Shown: positions 40,239 to 46,085 of the stretch, in pieces | How positions within the stretch are numbered: position 1 is the stretch's first letter | Layout: every line of letters starts with the position of its first letter | DNA from: Burkholderiaceae bacterium | Lineage (GTDB): Bacteria; Pseudomonadota; Gammaproteobacteria; Burkholderiales; Burkholderiaceae | DNA: 46,085 nucleotides | Direction: 5' to 3' | Assembly: GCA_947482555.1 (NCBI GenBank) | Contig: CANKKB010000002.1 | Coordinates: 1-46,085, forward strand | Position numbers and translations under genes: made by a program | Notes under the pieces: generated by a model | Databases searched by the model: none | The model's input: only the letters and a program-made list of their open reading frames with translations | Told to the model about the DNA's origin: nothing

Positions 40239-41152
40239 TGAGTCGCCCTACCTATCCGCGTTTGCAGCAACTCATTGCTTCTGCCAAAAGTCATTTATCG
40301 CTGGGCGTGGTTTATCCTTTAAGTCTGCCAGCCCTTGAAACGGTTGGCGAACTACTAACGCATCAATTATGTGTACCCACTTTACTTGGCCCCGCAGAGC
40401 GTATTACTCAAATGGCCAAAGAGGCTGGTTTAGATTTAACTCATGTTCGCTTAATCGATACCCCTGATGATCCAGTCGCAGCTGCAAAAATAGCAGTGCA
40501 AATGGTCAAGCAAGGTGAATTTGCTGCCTTGATGAAAGGCTCACAACATACTGAAGACTTAATGGGTCCCATCGTTGAGCGTGGCGGCTTACGCACCGAA
40601 CGCCGCACCAGCCATCTTTTTCTTTTTGAATTGGCTAGCTACCCTAAATTGTTGGGTATTAGCGATTGTGTCGTCAATATCGCACCGAATGCAGCGCAAA
40701 AGCAGCAAATCTTACTCAGTAGTCTTGAGGCGCTCGACCGTTTGGGAATTCATCAGGCCAAAGTTGCAATCATTGCAGCCACTGAAGTCGTCAACCCCGC
40801 CATGCCAGCAACCGTCGATGCAAAAACCATTGTTGATACGCATCAAATTGCGTCTATTTATCCTGGTGCAGTCATTGAAGGTCCACTTGGCTTTGATAAT
40901 GCGCTCTCCGCCCTTTCCGCCAAAACCAAAGGCATTCAATCAATCGTGGCTGGTGAACCCGATCTATTGTTGGTGCCGGATTTACAGGTGGGCAATATTT
41001 TATATAAAGCCCTAATTTATATGGCTGGGGCTGAATGCGCCGGCGTTATTCTAGGCGCACAAGTGCCCATTATTTTGACCTCACGTGCCGACTCTGTTTT
41101 TTCTCGAGTAGCATCAACTGCGCTGGCGCTCCGCTTAGCCGCACAGCCATAA
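40238..41152 (+). CDS. Phosphate acetyl/butyryltransferase (Pta/Ptb family)
   Basis: This 304-residue protein of the phosphate acyltransferase family interconverts acyl-CoA plus phosphate with acyl phosphate plus CoA. Family segments are LSLGVVYPLSLPALETVGEL, ALMKGSQHTEDLMGPIVERGGLRTERRTSHLFLFEL, VEGPLGFDNALS-like IEGPLGFDNALSALSA, and LLVPDLQVGNILYKALIYMAGAECAGVILGAQVPIILTSRADS. In sulfonate pathways a Pta turns the acetyl phosphate made by Xsc into acetyl-CoA, which fits this setting, although Xsc and acetate kinase are not in the window. It is coupled to the IclR gene and ends just before a strong bidirectional terminator. Confidence 0.88.
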   Translation: MSRPTYPRLQQLIASAKSHLSLGVVYPLSLPALETVGELLTHQLCVPTLLGPAERITQMAKEAGLDLTHVRLIDTPDDPVAAAKIAVQMVKQGEFAALMKGSQHTEDLMGPIVERGGLRTERRTSHLFLFELASYPKLLGISDCVVNIAPNAAQKQQILLSSLEALDRLGIHQAKVAIIAATEVVNPAMPATVDAKTIVDTHQIASIYPGAVIEGPLGFDNALSALSAKTKGIQSIVAGEPDLLLVPDLQVGNILYKALIYMAGAECAGVILGAQVPIILTSRADSVFSRVASTALALRLAAQP

Positions 41153-41178
41153 AAAAATCGCCCGGAGGCGATTTTTCT
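41151..41178. terminator. Strong bidirectional intrinsic terminator
   Basis: AAAAATCGCC-CGGA-GGCGATTTTT is a perfect 10-bp hairpin with a 4-base loop flanked by A-runs and T-runs on both sides. It sits between the convergent Pta-like gene (stop 41152) and the soxD-like gene (stop 41196) and should end transcription from both directions. Confidence 0.92.
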
Positions 41179-41195
41179 TTTTCCACGTCAAGACT

Positions 41196-41789
41196 TCATT
41201 GTTTGCAGTTTGTCATACAACGTACTGCATTGGTATCGGGCCGATCATCAACTATAAAACCATCACGATTAGGCATCTTTACTGCCGCGAGAGTTTTGCT
41301 ATTCATTTCATCCGTTTTACCTACTAAGCCATTTAAATTCAAAATATAAGCCGAAACTGCATAAACTTCGTCATTCGTTAAAGATTGGGGCTTATCCATT
41401 GGCATCGAACGGCGCACATAATCAAATAAGATTGGTGCATAAGGGTACATGCTTCCGGGAGTAAGCACCCGGGCATTGGTGGTAAACGACCCTATGCCGC
41501 CTACCATCGTGCCAAAAACCGGGCCGCCTTTCGCATCAGGTCCATGGCAATAAGCACACTTGGCTGCATACACTTTCTCGCCAGCTACAGCATTACCTTG
41601 TCCAGCAGGTAAACCTAGGCCGTCTTGGGTGCGAATGTCAATATTCCAAGCTTTCAGATCTTGCTCAGAAATTGGCTTGCCAAATGCAGCGCCAGAGGTA
41701 TTTTTAGGTGCCGTATTTTGCGAAGTAGTACAAGCCCCCAATAAAGTTAAGCCTGCTGCAATTATTATTATTTTTTTAACCAATGCCAT
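41196..41789 (-). CDS. soxD: SoxD-like monohaem cytochrome c, predicted lipoprotein
   Basis: This 197-residue c-type cytochrome resembles the N-terminal haem domain of SoxD, the electron-accepting partner of SoxC. There is one haem site, C78-AYC-H82, and a likely axial methionine in RRSMPMDKPQSLT. The LPAGQGNAVAGEKVYAAKCAYCHG and LFDYVRRSMPMDKPQSLTNDEVYAVSAYIL segments are typical of SoxD. A lipobox (LLGAC, C20) suggests anchoring in a membrane facing the periplasm. Classical SoxD is larger with two haems; this one has only one. It overlaps the soxC-like gene by 14 bases. SorB-like cytochromes of sulfite dehydrogenase are the alternative name. Confidence 0.83.
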   Translation of the reverse strand: MALVKKIIIIAAGLTLLGACTTSQNTAPKNTSGAAFGKPISEQDLKAWNIDIRTQDGLGLPAGQGNAVAGEKVYAAKCAYCHGPDAKGGPVFGTMVGGIGSFTTNARVLTPGSMYPYAPILFDYVRRSMPMDKPQSLTNDEVYAVSAYILNLNGLVGKTDEMNSKTLAAVKMPNRDGFIVDDRPDTNAVRCMTNCKQ

Positions 41790-43092
41790 TTGTCACCTCC
41801 CCATTTGCGCTGACATTCCATGGGAAAATGCCATTGTGATGTTGTACAAAGCCTGTAATAGCGCGTACCTTTTTAATATCGTCTACAGTTGGTTGCACAT
41901 ATCCGGTGCTATCTACTGCACGGCTTGCAATTACTGCGGGTCCACCTTGCCAATTCCAGTTGAAGTTAAACCGTGTCAAACATTTATTGAGTACAGGGCC
42001 TTCTAGCTTAGCTTGCTGCCAATTTTTTCCACCATCAACCGAAACATCAACAGCAGCAATCTTGCCATTACCAGACCAAGCAAACCCAGTAATTTCGTTA
42101 TATCCCGGCTTGATCTTCATGTTACCCGAAGGATTTGTAATAACTGATTTAGCTTCCATTTCAAAACTAAATTTACGCCATTTTCCATCAGGCATTGGGT
42201 CGCTATAACGAGCTGTTTCGCCACGGACATGCCAGGGTTCGGTGCCTGCTTTAATCCGCCGCAACCATTTAATGCTAACGTTACCTTCCCAACCAGGAAT
42301 AAACAAACGCAGGGGGAAGCCATTTTCACTTCTGAGCATTTCGCCATTCATCGCATAAGCCAACATTGCCTCATCTAAAATACGATCTAGAGGCAAACTA
42401 CGCAAATGGCCAGAAGCATCCGCTCCCTCAGCCACTATCCACGTGGCTTTTGGATCTATGCCAGCTTCATCGAGCACCCAAGAAAGTGGTACCCCTGTCC
42501 ACTGCGCACAAGAAAGCAAACCATGGGTTTGTTGCACCGTTTTCGATGCGGGCTTAAGCCAATCGGTTAAGCCATTTCCAGAGCACTCCATAAAATGAAA
42601 ACGCGTTACTGTGGGATAACGCATTAAATCTGACATCGTTAATACCAGGGGCTTACCAACCATTCCGTGTACCACTAATTTATGGGTATCCGGATTAATA
42701 TCAGGTACCCCATTATGATGGCGCTCAAAAAACAATCCATTTGGGGTCACGATACCTGGCGTTGATTGGATTGGCGTCATGCTCCAATCAGAGAATTGCT
42801 GTCTATTCACTAAGACATCAGAGCGGCGGCGAATCACATTCGCTTCATACTTTGATGGCATACCGTAAGCGGCAACCAAGGGCGCACCCATTACTTGATT
42901 TGAGGCAGGAATCGGCAAAGGATCTGCCATTGCTGCTGTGCTAGCTATTCCTAGGGTGCCTGCTCCACCAGCCAGGGCTACCGATTTACGCAGAAATGAC
43001 CGCCGTGAAAATTCCTTAGACAGCGAGGTTGAGGCTTGAATTTCATTTTGTGAAGCCGCCACTATGGCTTGCATCTTTTTCGATTCTTTCAA
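41776..43092 (-). CDS. soxC: SoxC-like molybdenum sulfite/sulfane dehydrogenase
   Basis: This 438-residue sulfite-oxidase-family protein has a twin-arginine signal (SRRSFLRK at about 29-36, ending AAMA), a Mo-pterin domain with the molybdenum-binding cysteine C170 in HFMECSGNG, and the C-terminal dimerisation domain (AWSGNGKIAAVDVSVDGGKNW). The FFERHHNGVPDINPDTHKL and PGWEGNVSIKWLRRIK segments are SoxC-like. I keep the TTG start because AGAGGAG lies 6 bases before it; the ATG six codons later has only a poor site. It is paired with a cytochrome but not with soxAXYZB in the window. It may oxidise sulfite released from sulfonates, like SorAB, or sulfane sulfur. Confidence 0.88.
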   Translation of the reverse strand: MKESKKMQAIVAASQNEIQASTSLSKEFSRRSFLRKSVALAGGAGTLGIASTAAMADPLPIPASNQVMGAPLVAAYGMPSKYEANVIRRRSDVLVNRQQFSDWSMTPIQSTPGIVTPNGLFFERHHNGVPDINPDTHKLVVHGMVGKPLVLTMSDLMRYPTVTRFHFMECSGNGLTDWLKPASKTVQQTHGLLSCAQWTGVPLSWVLDEAGIDPKATWIVAEGADASGHLRSLPLDRILDEAMLAYAMNGEMLRSENGFPLRLFIPGWEGNVSIKWLRRIKAGTEPWHVRGETARYSDPMPDGKWRKFSFEMEAKSVITNPSGNMKIKPGYNEITGFAWSGNGKIAAVDVSVDGGKNWQQAKLEGPVLNKCLTRFNFNWNWQGGPAVIASRAVDSTGYVQPTVDDIKKVRAITGFVQHHNGIFPWNVSANGEVTNGIG

Positions 43093-43098
43093 TCTACG

Positions 43099-43106
43099 CT
43101 CCTCTT
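43099..43106 (-). promoter_or_regulatory. Ribosome-binding site that favours the TTG start of soxC
   Basis: On the minus strand AAGAGGAG ends 6 bases before the TTG at 43092. The in-frame ATG at 43074 is preceded only by AAGAATCGAAAAAG. This decides the start and keeps the full twin-arginine leader either way. Confidence 0.6.
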
Positions 43107-43181
43107 TAATTTCATATAAATACGCATTTTTGTAATGATTAGCATAGCCTGTTTAAGCCTATTTATACATAGATAAATCCC

Positions 43182-43195
43182 TTACGTATTTACCC
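43182..43195 (-). promoter_or_regulatory. GGGTAAATACGTAA motif upstream of soxC
   Basis: About 90-103 bases before the soxC start the minus strand reads GGGGTAAATACGTAAGGGATTTATC, with TAGATA/TATCTA arms on either side. The 14-base core matches the motif at 30581 in 13 of 14 positions. The position fits an activator site. The rest of the 43093-43252 gap is AT-rich and I see no gene in it. Confidence 0.33.
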
Positions 43196-43252
43196 CTATC
43201 TATCAATTGATAAAGAAATGAGGAGATTAGCTGAAGGGCTTGTTTTAAGTCC

Positions 43253-44317
43253 TTACCGTAGGCAAGAAAAAGGCAATTTTTCTATATAAACAGGGCCTAA
43301 ATGGCTATTTGTAGAGCTTACTGCAAGAGCTGGTGCTTGACCCCCCACATCGCCATTTACCAGGGCAGCTTGGTCTATAAAGCCAAGGCCAATTTCATAT
43401 CCTAATTGAGGGGAAAAAGCCCGGCTCGTAACTTGAACTTGTGGCGCTATCTTAGGGGCTAAATTAGTCGCATTATTTTCACCTAGCGCACTAGGCGGAA
43501 AATGCACACCTACCAGCAATTCTTGTCTACCGTCTGACTCACTACCTCTGTCAGCTCCGAACAATTTCCCAAGCGATGCAAGCGTTCGCGGCTCAATTAA
43601 TTCATTGCAAAATAAAATAAAGCCCGCCTCAATACGTAGGGTATTGGCAGCAAGAAAACCGCATTCCAAGGCAGGAAAAAAGGCTGTTGTCAGTAATTGC
43701 TGCCACAAGACAATAGCTTCTGCGCGAGGCACCAACAACTCATAGCCTAGCTCGCCGGTATACCCTAGACGAGCAATCGTTAACGCGGGGTAATTTGGCG
43801 GCTGATTAAAAGAAAAATATTGTGGTAAATCAATAACCTTAAGCCCTAGAGCAGCCTCCAATAAAGCGCCACTATGTGGGCCTTGTACTGCTATTACTTG
43901 ATATTGCCCAGCAATATCTGCCAGATGCAGGTCGCGATAAGGTCTTGCTGCCTTAAGTAAAAAGGGCAAAATGGAATAGCCAGTGATTAAATAAAAATGG
44001 TCTGGACCCAAGCGCCACACAGTGGCGTCTAACCAAACGTCGCCATTCTCATTTAGCAACATGCTATAGGCAATTTTTCCAATTGCCAATTCCTCACAAT
44101 TTCGGTTTTGAATAAGCTTAAGTAATGTAATGGCATCACTGCCGATTAATTCAACCGTACTCATAAAGGAGAAATCAAATAGACCTGCTGATCTTCTCAC
44201 TGCCCAATACTCTTGCTCAAGGGATGAAAATTCAGCCGGTAAAAGAAGATTTTGGCTAAGTTCCAGTAATGGGATTTTTCGCATGGCGAAATAATCTGCT
44301 AGCGCTGGTGACTCCAT
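43253..44317 (-). CDS. GcvT-family aminomethyltransferase-like protein
   Basis: This 354-residue protein of the GcvT/DmdA/sarcosine-dehydrogenase-C folate-binding family has LEQEYWAVRRSAGLFDFSFMSTVELIGSDA at the start, AYSMLLNENGDVWLDATVWRL in the folate-site region with an aspartate, and IARLGYTGELGYELLVPR in the centre. Such proteins pass a one-carbon unit from an amine, sulfonium or ether to tetrahydrofolate. No gcvH or gcvP is nearby, so it is not the glycine cleavage T-protein. It lies 4 bases after a TSUP gene and downstream of a PanB-like gene. The methyl donor cannot be read from the sequence; a DMSP-demethylase-like or N-methyl substrate is possible. Confidence 0.8.
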   Translation of the reverse strand: MESPALADYFAMRKIPLLELSQNLLLPAEFSSLEQEYWAVRRSAGLFDFSFMSTVELIGSDAITLLKLIQNRNCEELAIGKIAYSMLLNENGDVWLDATVWRLGPDHFYLITGYSILPFLLKAARPYRDLHLADIAGQYQVIAVQGPHSGALLEAALGLKVIDLPQYFSFNQPPNYPALTIARLGYTGELGYELLVPRAEAIVLWQQLLTTAFFPALECGFLAANTLRIEAGFILFCNELIEPRTLASLGKLFGADRGSESDGRQELLVGVHFPPSALGENNATNLAPKIAPQVQVTSRAFSPQLGYEIGLGFIDQAALVNGDVGGQAPALAVSSTNSHLGPVYIEKLPFSCLR

Positions 44318-44321
44318 TTGG

Positions 44322-45086
44322 CTAAACCAAGGAATTAACTGTCATATAGACCCCAACCAGAATACATAGCCAGGCTGCGACTTTCTTTAAACGCTCAACC
44401 CGAACCTGATGAGCGATGATTACACCAATCCAGATGCCAATTAATTCAAACGGCAATATAAATGCGACGATTTTGAAATCAACTATGTTATTCATCACAT
44501 TAGCTAAGGAGCCCGACGCAGAAGCGATTACCTGTATAACCTGAGCAATACCGATGGTGAGTAGCGGACTAAATTTAAAGACTAGCATCAATGGCACTGA
44601 AAATAATGGGCCACCGGCTCCAGAAAGACCGGAACCAAAGCCCGCCAAAAGACCAATTAATATTAGTAAACCCGTTTTTTTACCGGTTAATTTCTGCGCT
44701 TTTGAATCGCTGTGCGTCGCCACAGAGATACGTGCTAATAAGGCCCAGACTCCCGCAGCAATAACCAATAAGCCAATTATGCTAATCAATAATTGATCAG
44801 CGGTTTTTGCATTCAGTTGTGCCCCGAGATAACTAGCGATTACCGCCCCTAAACAGACTGGTATAGACATGCGCCAAGCAATTGACCCACGCCGCTGAAA
44901 CAAATAAGTGCCCAAAGCGCCGGTAAAGATAAAGGTAATCAGGGCCGAAGCACTTGCCTGATGAATATCTAAGCCTGCAAAAGCAATCAAAGCCGGAATC
45001 AACAGCACTCCACCAACACCAACGGCGCCAATAAATGTCCCCGCCAATATTGCTGTAGCCGCCAATAAAAATAATCCCAGAACCAT
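44322..45086 (-). CDS. TSUP (TauE/SafE) membrane transporter
   Basis: This 254-residue TSUP protein with about eight helices carries the repeat signatures AGTFIGAVGVGGVLLIPALIAFAGLDIHQASASAL and GLLAGFGSGLSGAGGPLFSVPLMLVF. It belongs to a different branch from the two TSUP genes at 14.6-16.1 kb, judged by the GVGGVLLIPAL and GSGLSGAGGPLFSVPL boxes. It is 4 bases upstream of the GcvT-like gene. A strong hairpin sits 8 bases before its ATG, which itself abuts a run of six G on the coding strand. The cargo is probably a sulfur oxyanion or organic sulfonate by family. Confidence 0.86.
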   Translation of the reverse strand: MVLGLFLLAATAILAGTFIGAVGVGGVLLIPALIAFAGLDIHQASASALITFIFTGALGTYLFQRRGSIAWRMSIPVCLGAVIASYLGAQLNAKTADQLLISIIGLLVIAAGVWALLARISVATHSDSKAQKLTGKKTGLLILIGLLAGFGSGLSGAGGPLFSVPLMLVFKFSPLLTIGIAQVIQVIASASGSLANVMNNIVDFKIVAFILPFELIGIWIGVIIAHQVRVERLKKVAAWLCILVGVYMTVNSLV

Positions 45087-45094
45087 CCCCCCAA

Positions 45095-45126
45095 ATAAAT
45101 AGAGGGCCTTTAAGCCCTCTATTTAT
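45095..45126 (-). terminator. 13-bp hairpin between PanB-like and TSUP genes
   Basis: ATAAATAGAGGGC-CTTTAA-GCCCTCTATTTAT is a perfect 13-bp inverted repeat with a 6-base loop, 28 bases after the PanB-like stop and 8 bases before the TSUP start. On the minus strand it is followed by TTTGGGGGG, a poor T-run. It may be a partial terminator for panB-like, an attenuator, or an mRNA-stabilising structure controlling the TSUP-GcvT pair. Confidence 0.6.
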
Positions 45127-45154
45127 AGTATCTCAAAATTACTGAGTAAAACGC

Positions 45155-46021
45155 TTACCAGTTAACCATCTTTTTAAATTTGTCCAACTCTTCAGGACTC
45201 ATAAAGACAGTGTGCTCTTTACCAGGATATTGACGAGTTTTAACATCGTGCATGTATTCGGTATAGCCTTTTTCTAAAATAGGTACTAAATCACAGTAAA
45301 TTTTAGAATGGCGTGGCACGTGCTTTTCATATAAATGGAATAAATCAGAGCCAATAATATGTACGCCGTCTGAAGTACTTCCAGAACCCAAGCTAATTAC
45401 CGGCACATCTAAAGTTTCAGCCAAATACTGGCTTACTTCTGAAGTACAAACTTCCGTCATGATCGAGAAGCAGCCGGCGTCAATGAATGCCTGCGCATCT
45501 TCAACCAATTCTTTGGCGCGTTGCGCTGTTTTACCTTGAGCAACAAAACCGCCTAATTGAGGCATTCTCATTGGGCAAATACCGATATGACCCTGAACTG
45601 GAATACCAGCCTTAATAATGGCTTCAATATTGCGAGCATGATGGATATTGCCTTCACACTTCATCACTTCAGCGCCTGCTTTAGCAACGTATTGAGCGGC
45701 GTTATCAACTGCCTGCTGCTCTGAAAGATGGAAGCTCATATAGGGCATATCAACCATGCGTAAGCCATACTGAGAGCCACGCTTAACGGCTTGAGCCATA
45801 AACATAACCTCTTCAAATGAGACTGAGGTAGTCGATTCATGACCAAATAGCACCATTCCACCAGTATCGCTAACGCAAAGAATATCAATGCCTAAACGAT
45901 CAGCAATAATGGCATTCTCATAGTCATAAACTGCAAGCTGAACAATCGGCTCTTTATTTTTTTTCTTCGCATTCAACATCGGAATGGTCATTTTTTTTCT
46001 TTTTACTGGTGCATCAGACAT
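45155..46021 (-). CDS. PanB-like ketopantoate hydroxymethyltransferase paralogue
   Basis: This 288-residue TIM-barrel protein is similar to 3-methyl-2-oxobutanoate hydroxymethyltransferase, which adds a hydroxymethyl group from methylene-tetrahydrofolate to a 2-oxo acid. Metal and catalytic residues are kept: D52 (VSDTGG), D91 (DMPYMS), K121 and E123 (KCEGN), H145 (GHIGICP) and E190 (TEVCT). Several canonical boxes differ: SDTGGM for GDSLGM, and GSGSTSDGVHII for GAGPxCDGQ. The N-terminus has a basic extension (KRKKMTIPMLNAKKKNKEP). GAGGAG precedes the ATG by 8 bases. With the GcvT-like gene downstream it suggests folate C1 chemistry rather than pantothenate synthesis; no panC is adjacent. Confidence 0.8.
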   Translation of the reverse strand: MSDAPVKRKKMTIPMLNAKKKNKEPIVQLAVYDYENAIIADRLGIDILCVSDTGGMVLFGHESTTSVSFEEVMFMAQAVKRGSQYGLRMVDMPYMSFHLSEQQAVDNAAQYVAKAGAEVMKCEGNIHHARNIEAIIKAGIPVQGHIGICPMRMPQLGGFVAQGKTAQRAKELVEDAQAFIDAGCFSIMTEVCTSEVSQYLAETLDVPVISLGSGSTSDGVHIIGSDLFHLYEKHVPRHSKIYCDLVPILEKGYTEYMHDVKTRQYPGKEHTVFMSPEELDKFKKMVNW

Positions 46022-46085
46022 TTCTAAATCTCCTCGTTAACATAAACAACAAAAAATACTAAAAAATTAAGGCGCAATCGGCTCG

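Noticed and set aside
40575-41015. 146-residue open frame on the plus strand inside the Pta-like gene
   Set aside because: Different frame of a well-supported phosphate acyltransferase gene; the translation has no recognisable domain.
41560-42006. 148-residue plus-strand open frame across the soxC-soxD junction
   Set aside because: Antisense shadow of two genes with clear haem and molybdenum motifs.
1-46085. CRISPR arrays, tRNA or rRNA genes, insertion sequences, phage genes
   Set aside because: I saw no regularly spaced repeats, no cloverleaf-like tRNA sequences and no transposase or integrase frames in the translations.

Overview
The window looks like a chromosomal segment of a low-to-moderate GC betaproteobacterium, most likely a Polynucleobacter-like member of the Burkholderiaceae. 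The grounds are the prfB-lysS order, the abundance of orphan Bug-type (tripartite tricarboxylate family) periplasmic receptors, and the dense one-directional catabolic operons. The genus is inference; no rRNA or other marker gene is present. About 95% of the window is coding. I saw no tRNA, rRNA, IS element, phage gene or CRISPR array, and no gene-free stretch longer than 300 bases.

Layout. 1-2.4 kb (+): housekeeping, the 3' part of prfB and lysS. 2.5-4.1 kb (-): cysK and dsbB. 4.1-7.8 kb (-): two-subunit aconitase X, a Bug receptor and a YihU-like hydroxyacid dehydrogenase, with a strong palindrome upstream. 8.0-9.9 kb (-): an arsenic operon arsR-arsI-arsC-aquaporin with a palindrome touching the arsR start. 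9.9-19.0 kb (-): a ten-gene operon with an ABC importer (SBP-permease-ATPase), two TSUP carriers, a Bug receptor, an RraA-type aldolase/lyase, a CitE/HpcH-type lyase, an iron-type alcohol dehydrogenase and a second Bug receptor, led by a good sigma70-like promoter. 19.1-30.5 kb (-): a second long run read from an IclR-guarded divergent promoter region. It holds a BCCP, a pyruvate-carboxylase-B-like carboxyltransferase, a BKACE enzyme, a paralogous ABC importer, a GST, an alpha/beta hydrolase, an MDR reductase, a truncated mmsB, a 3-hydroxyisobutyryl-CoA-hydrolase-like crotonase and an acyl-CoA dehydrogenase. 30.6-35.2 kb (+): IclR regulator, a second BKACE, a GMC oxidoreductase and a SulP carrier lacking STAS. 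35.2-39.2 kb (-): Bug receptor, acylating aldehyde dehydrogenase and acyl-CoA ligase. 39.4-41.2 kb (+): IclR regulator and a phosphate acetyl/butyryltransferase. 41.2-46.0 kb (-): SoxCD-like sulfite/sulfane dehydrogenase, then a GcvT-like C1 transferase, a TSUP carrier and a PanB-like enzyme.

How the parts may work together. The recurring theme is uptake and breakdown of small organic acids, with strong hints of sulfonated ones: three TSUP carriers, two NMT1/TauA-type ABC importers, a SulP carrier, a SauS/SauT-like pair beside a Pta-like enzyme and IclR regulator, a YihU-like reductase and a molybdenum sulfite/sulfane dehydrogenase. Sulfoacetaldehyde acetyltransferase (Xsc), needed to complete a sulfoacetate route, is not in the window. 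The BKACE/biotin operon and the RraA/CitE/Fe-ADH operon do not match a pathway I can name and are the best candidates for undescribed catabolic systems. All substrate assignments are inferences from family and context.
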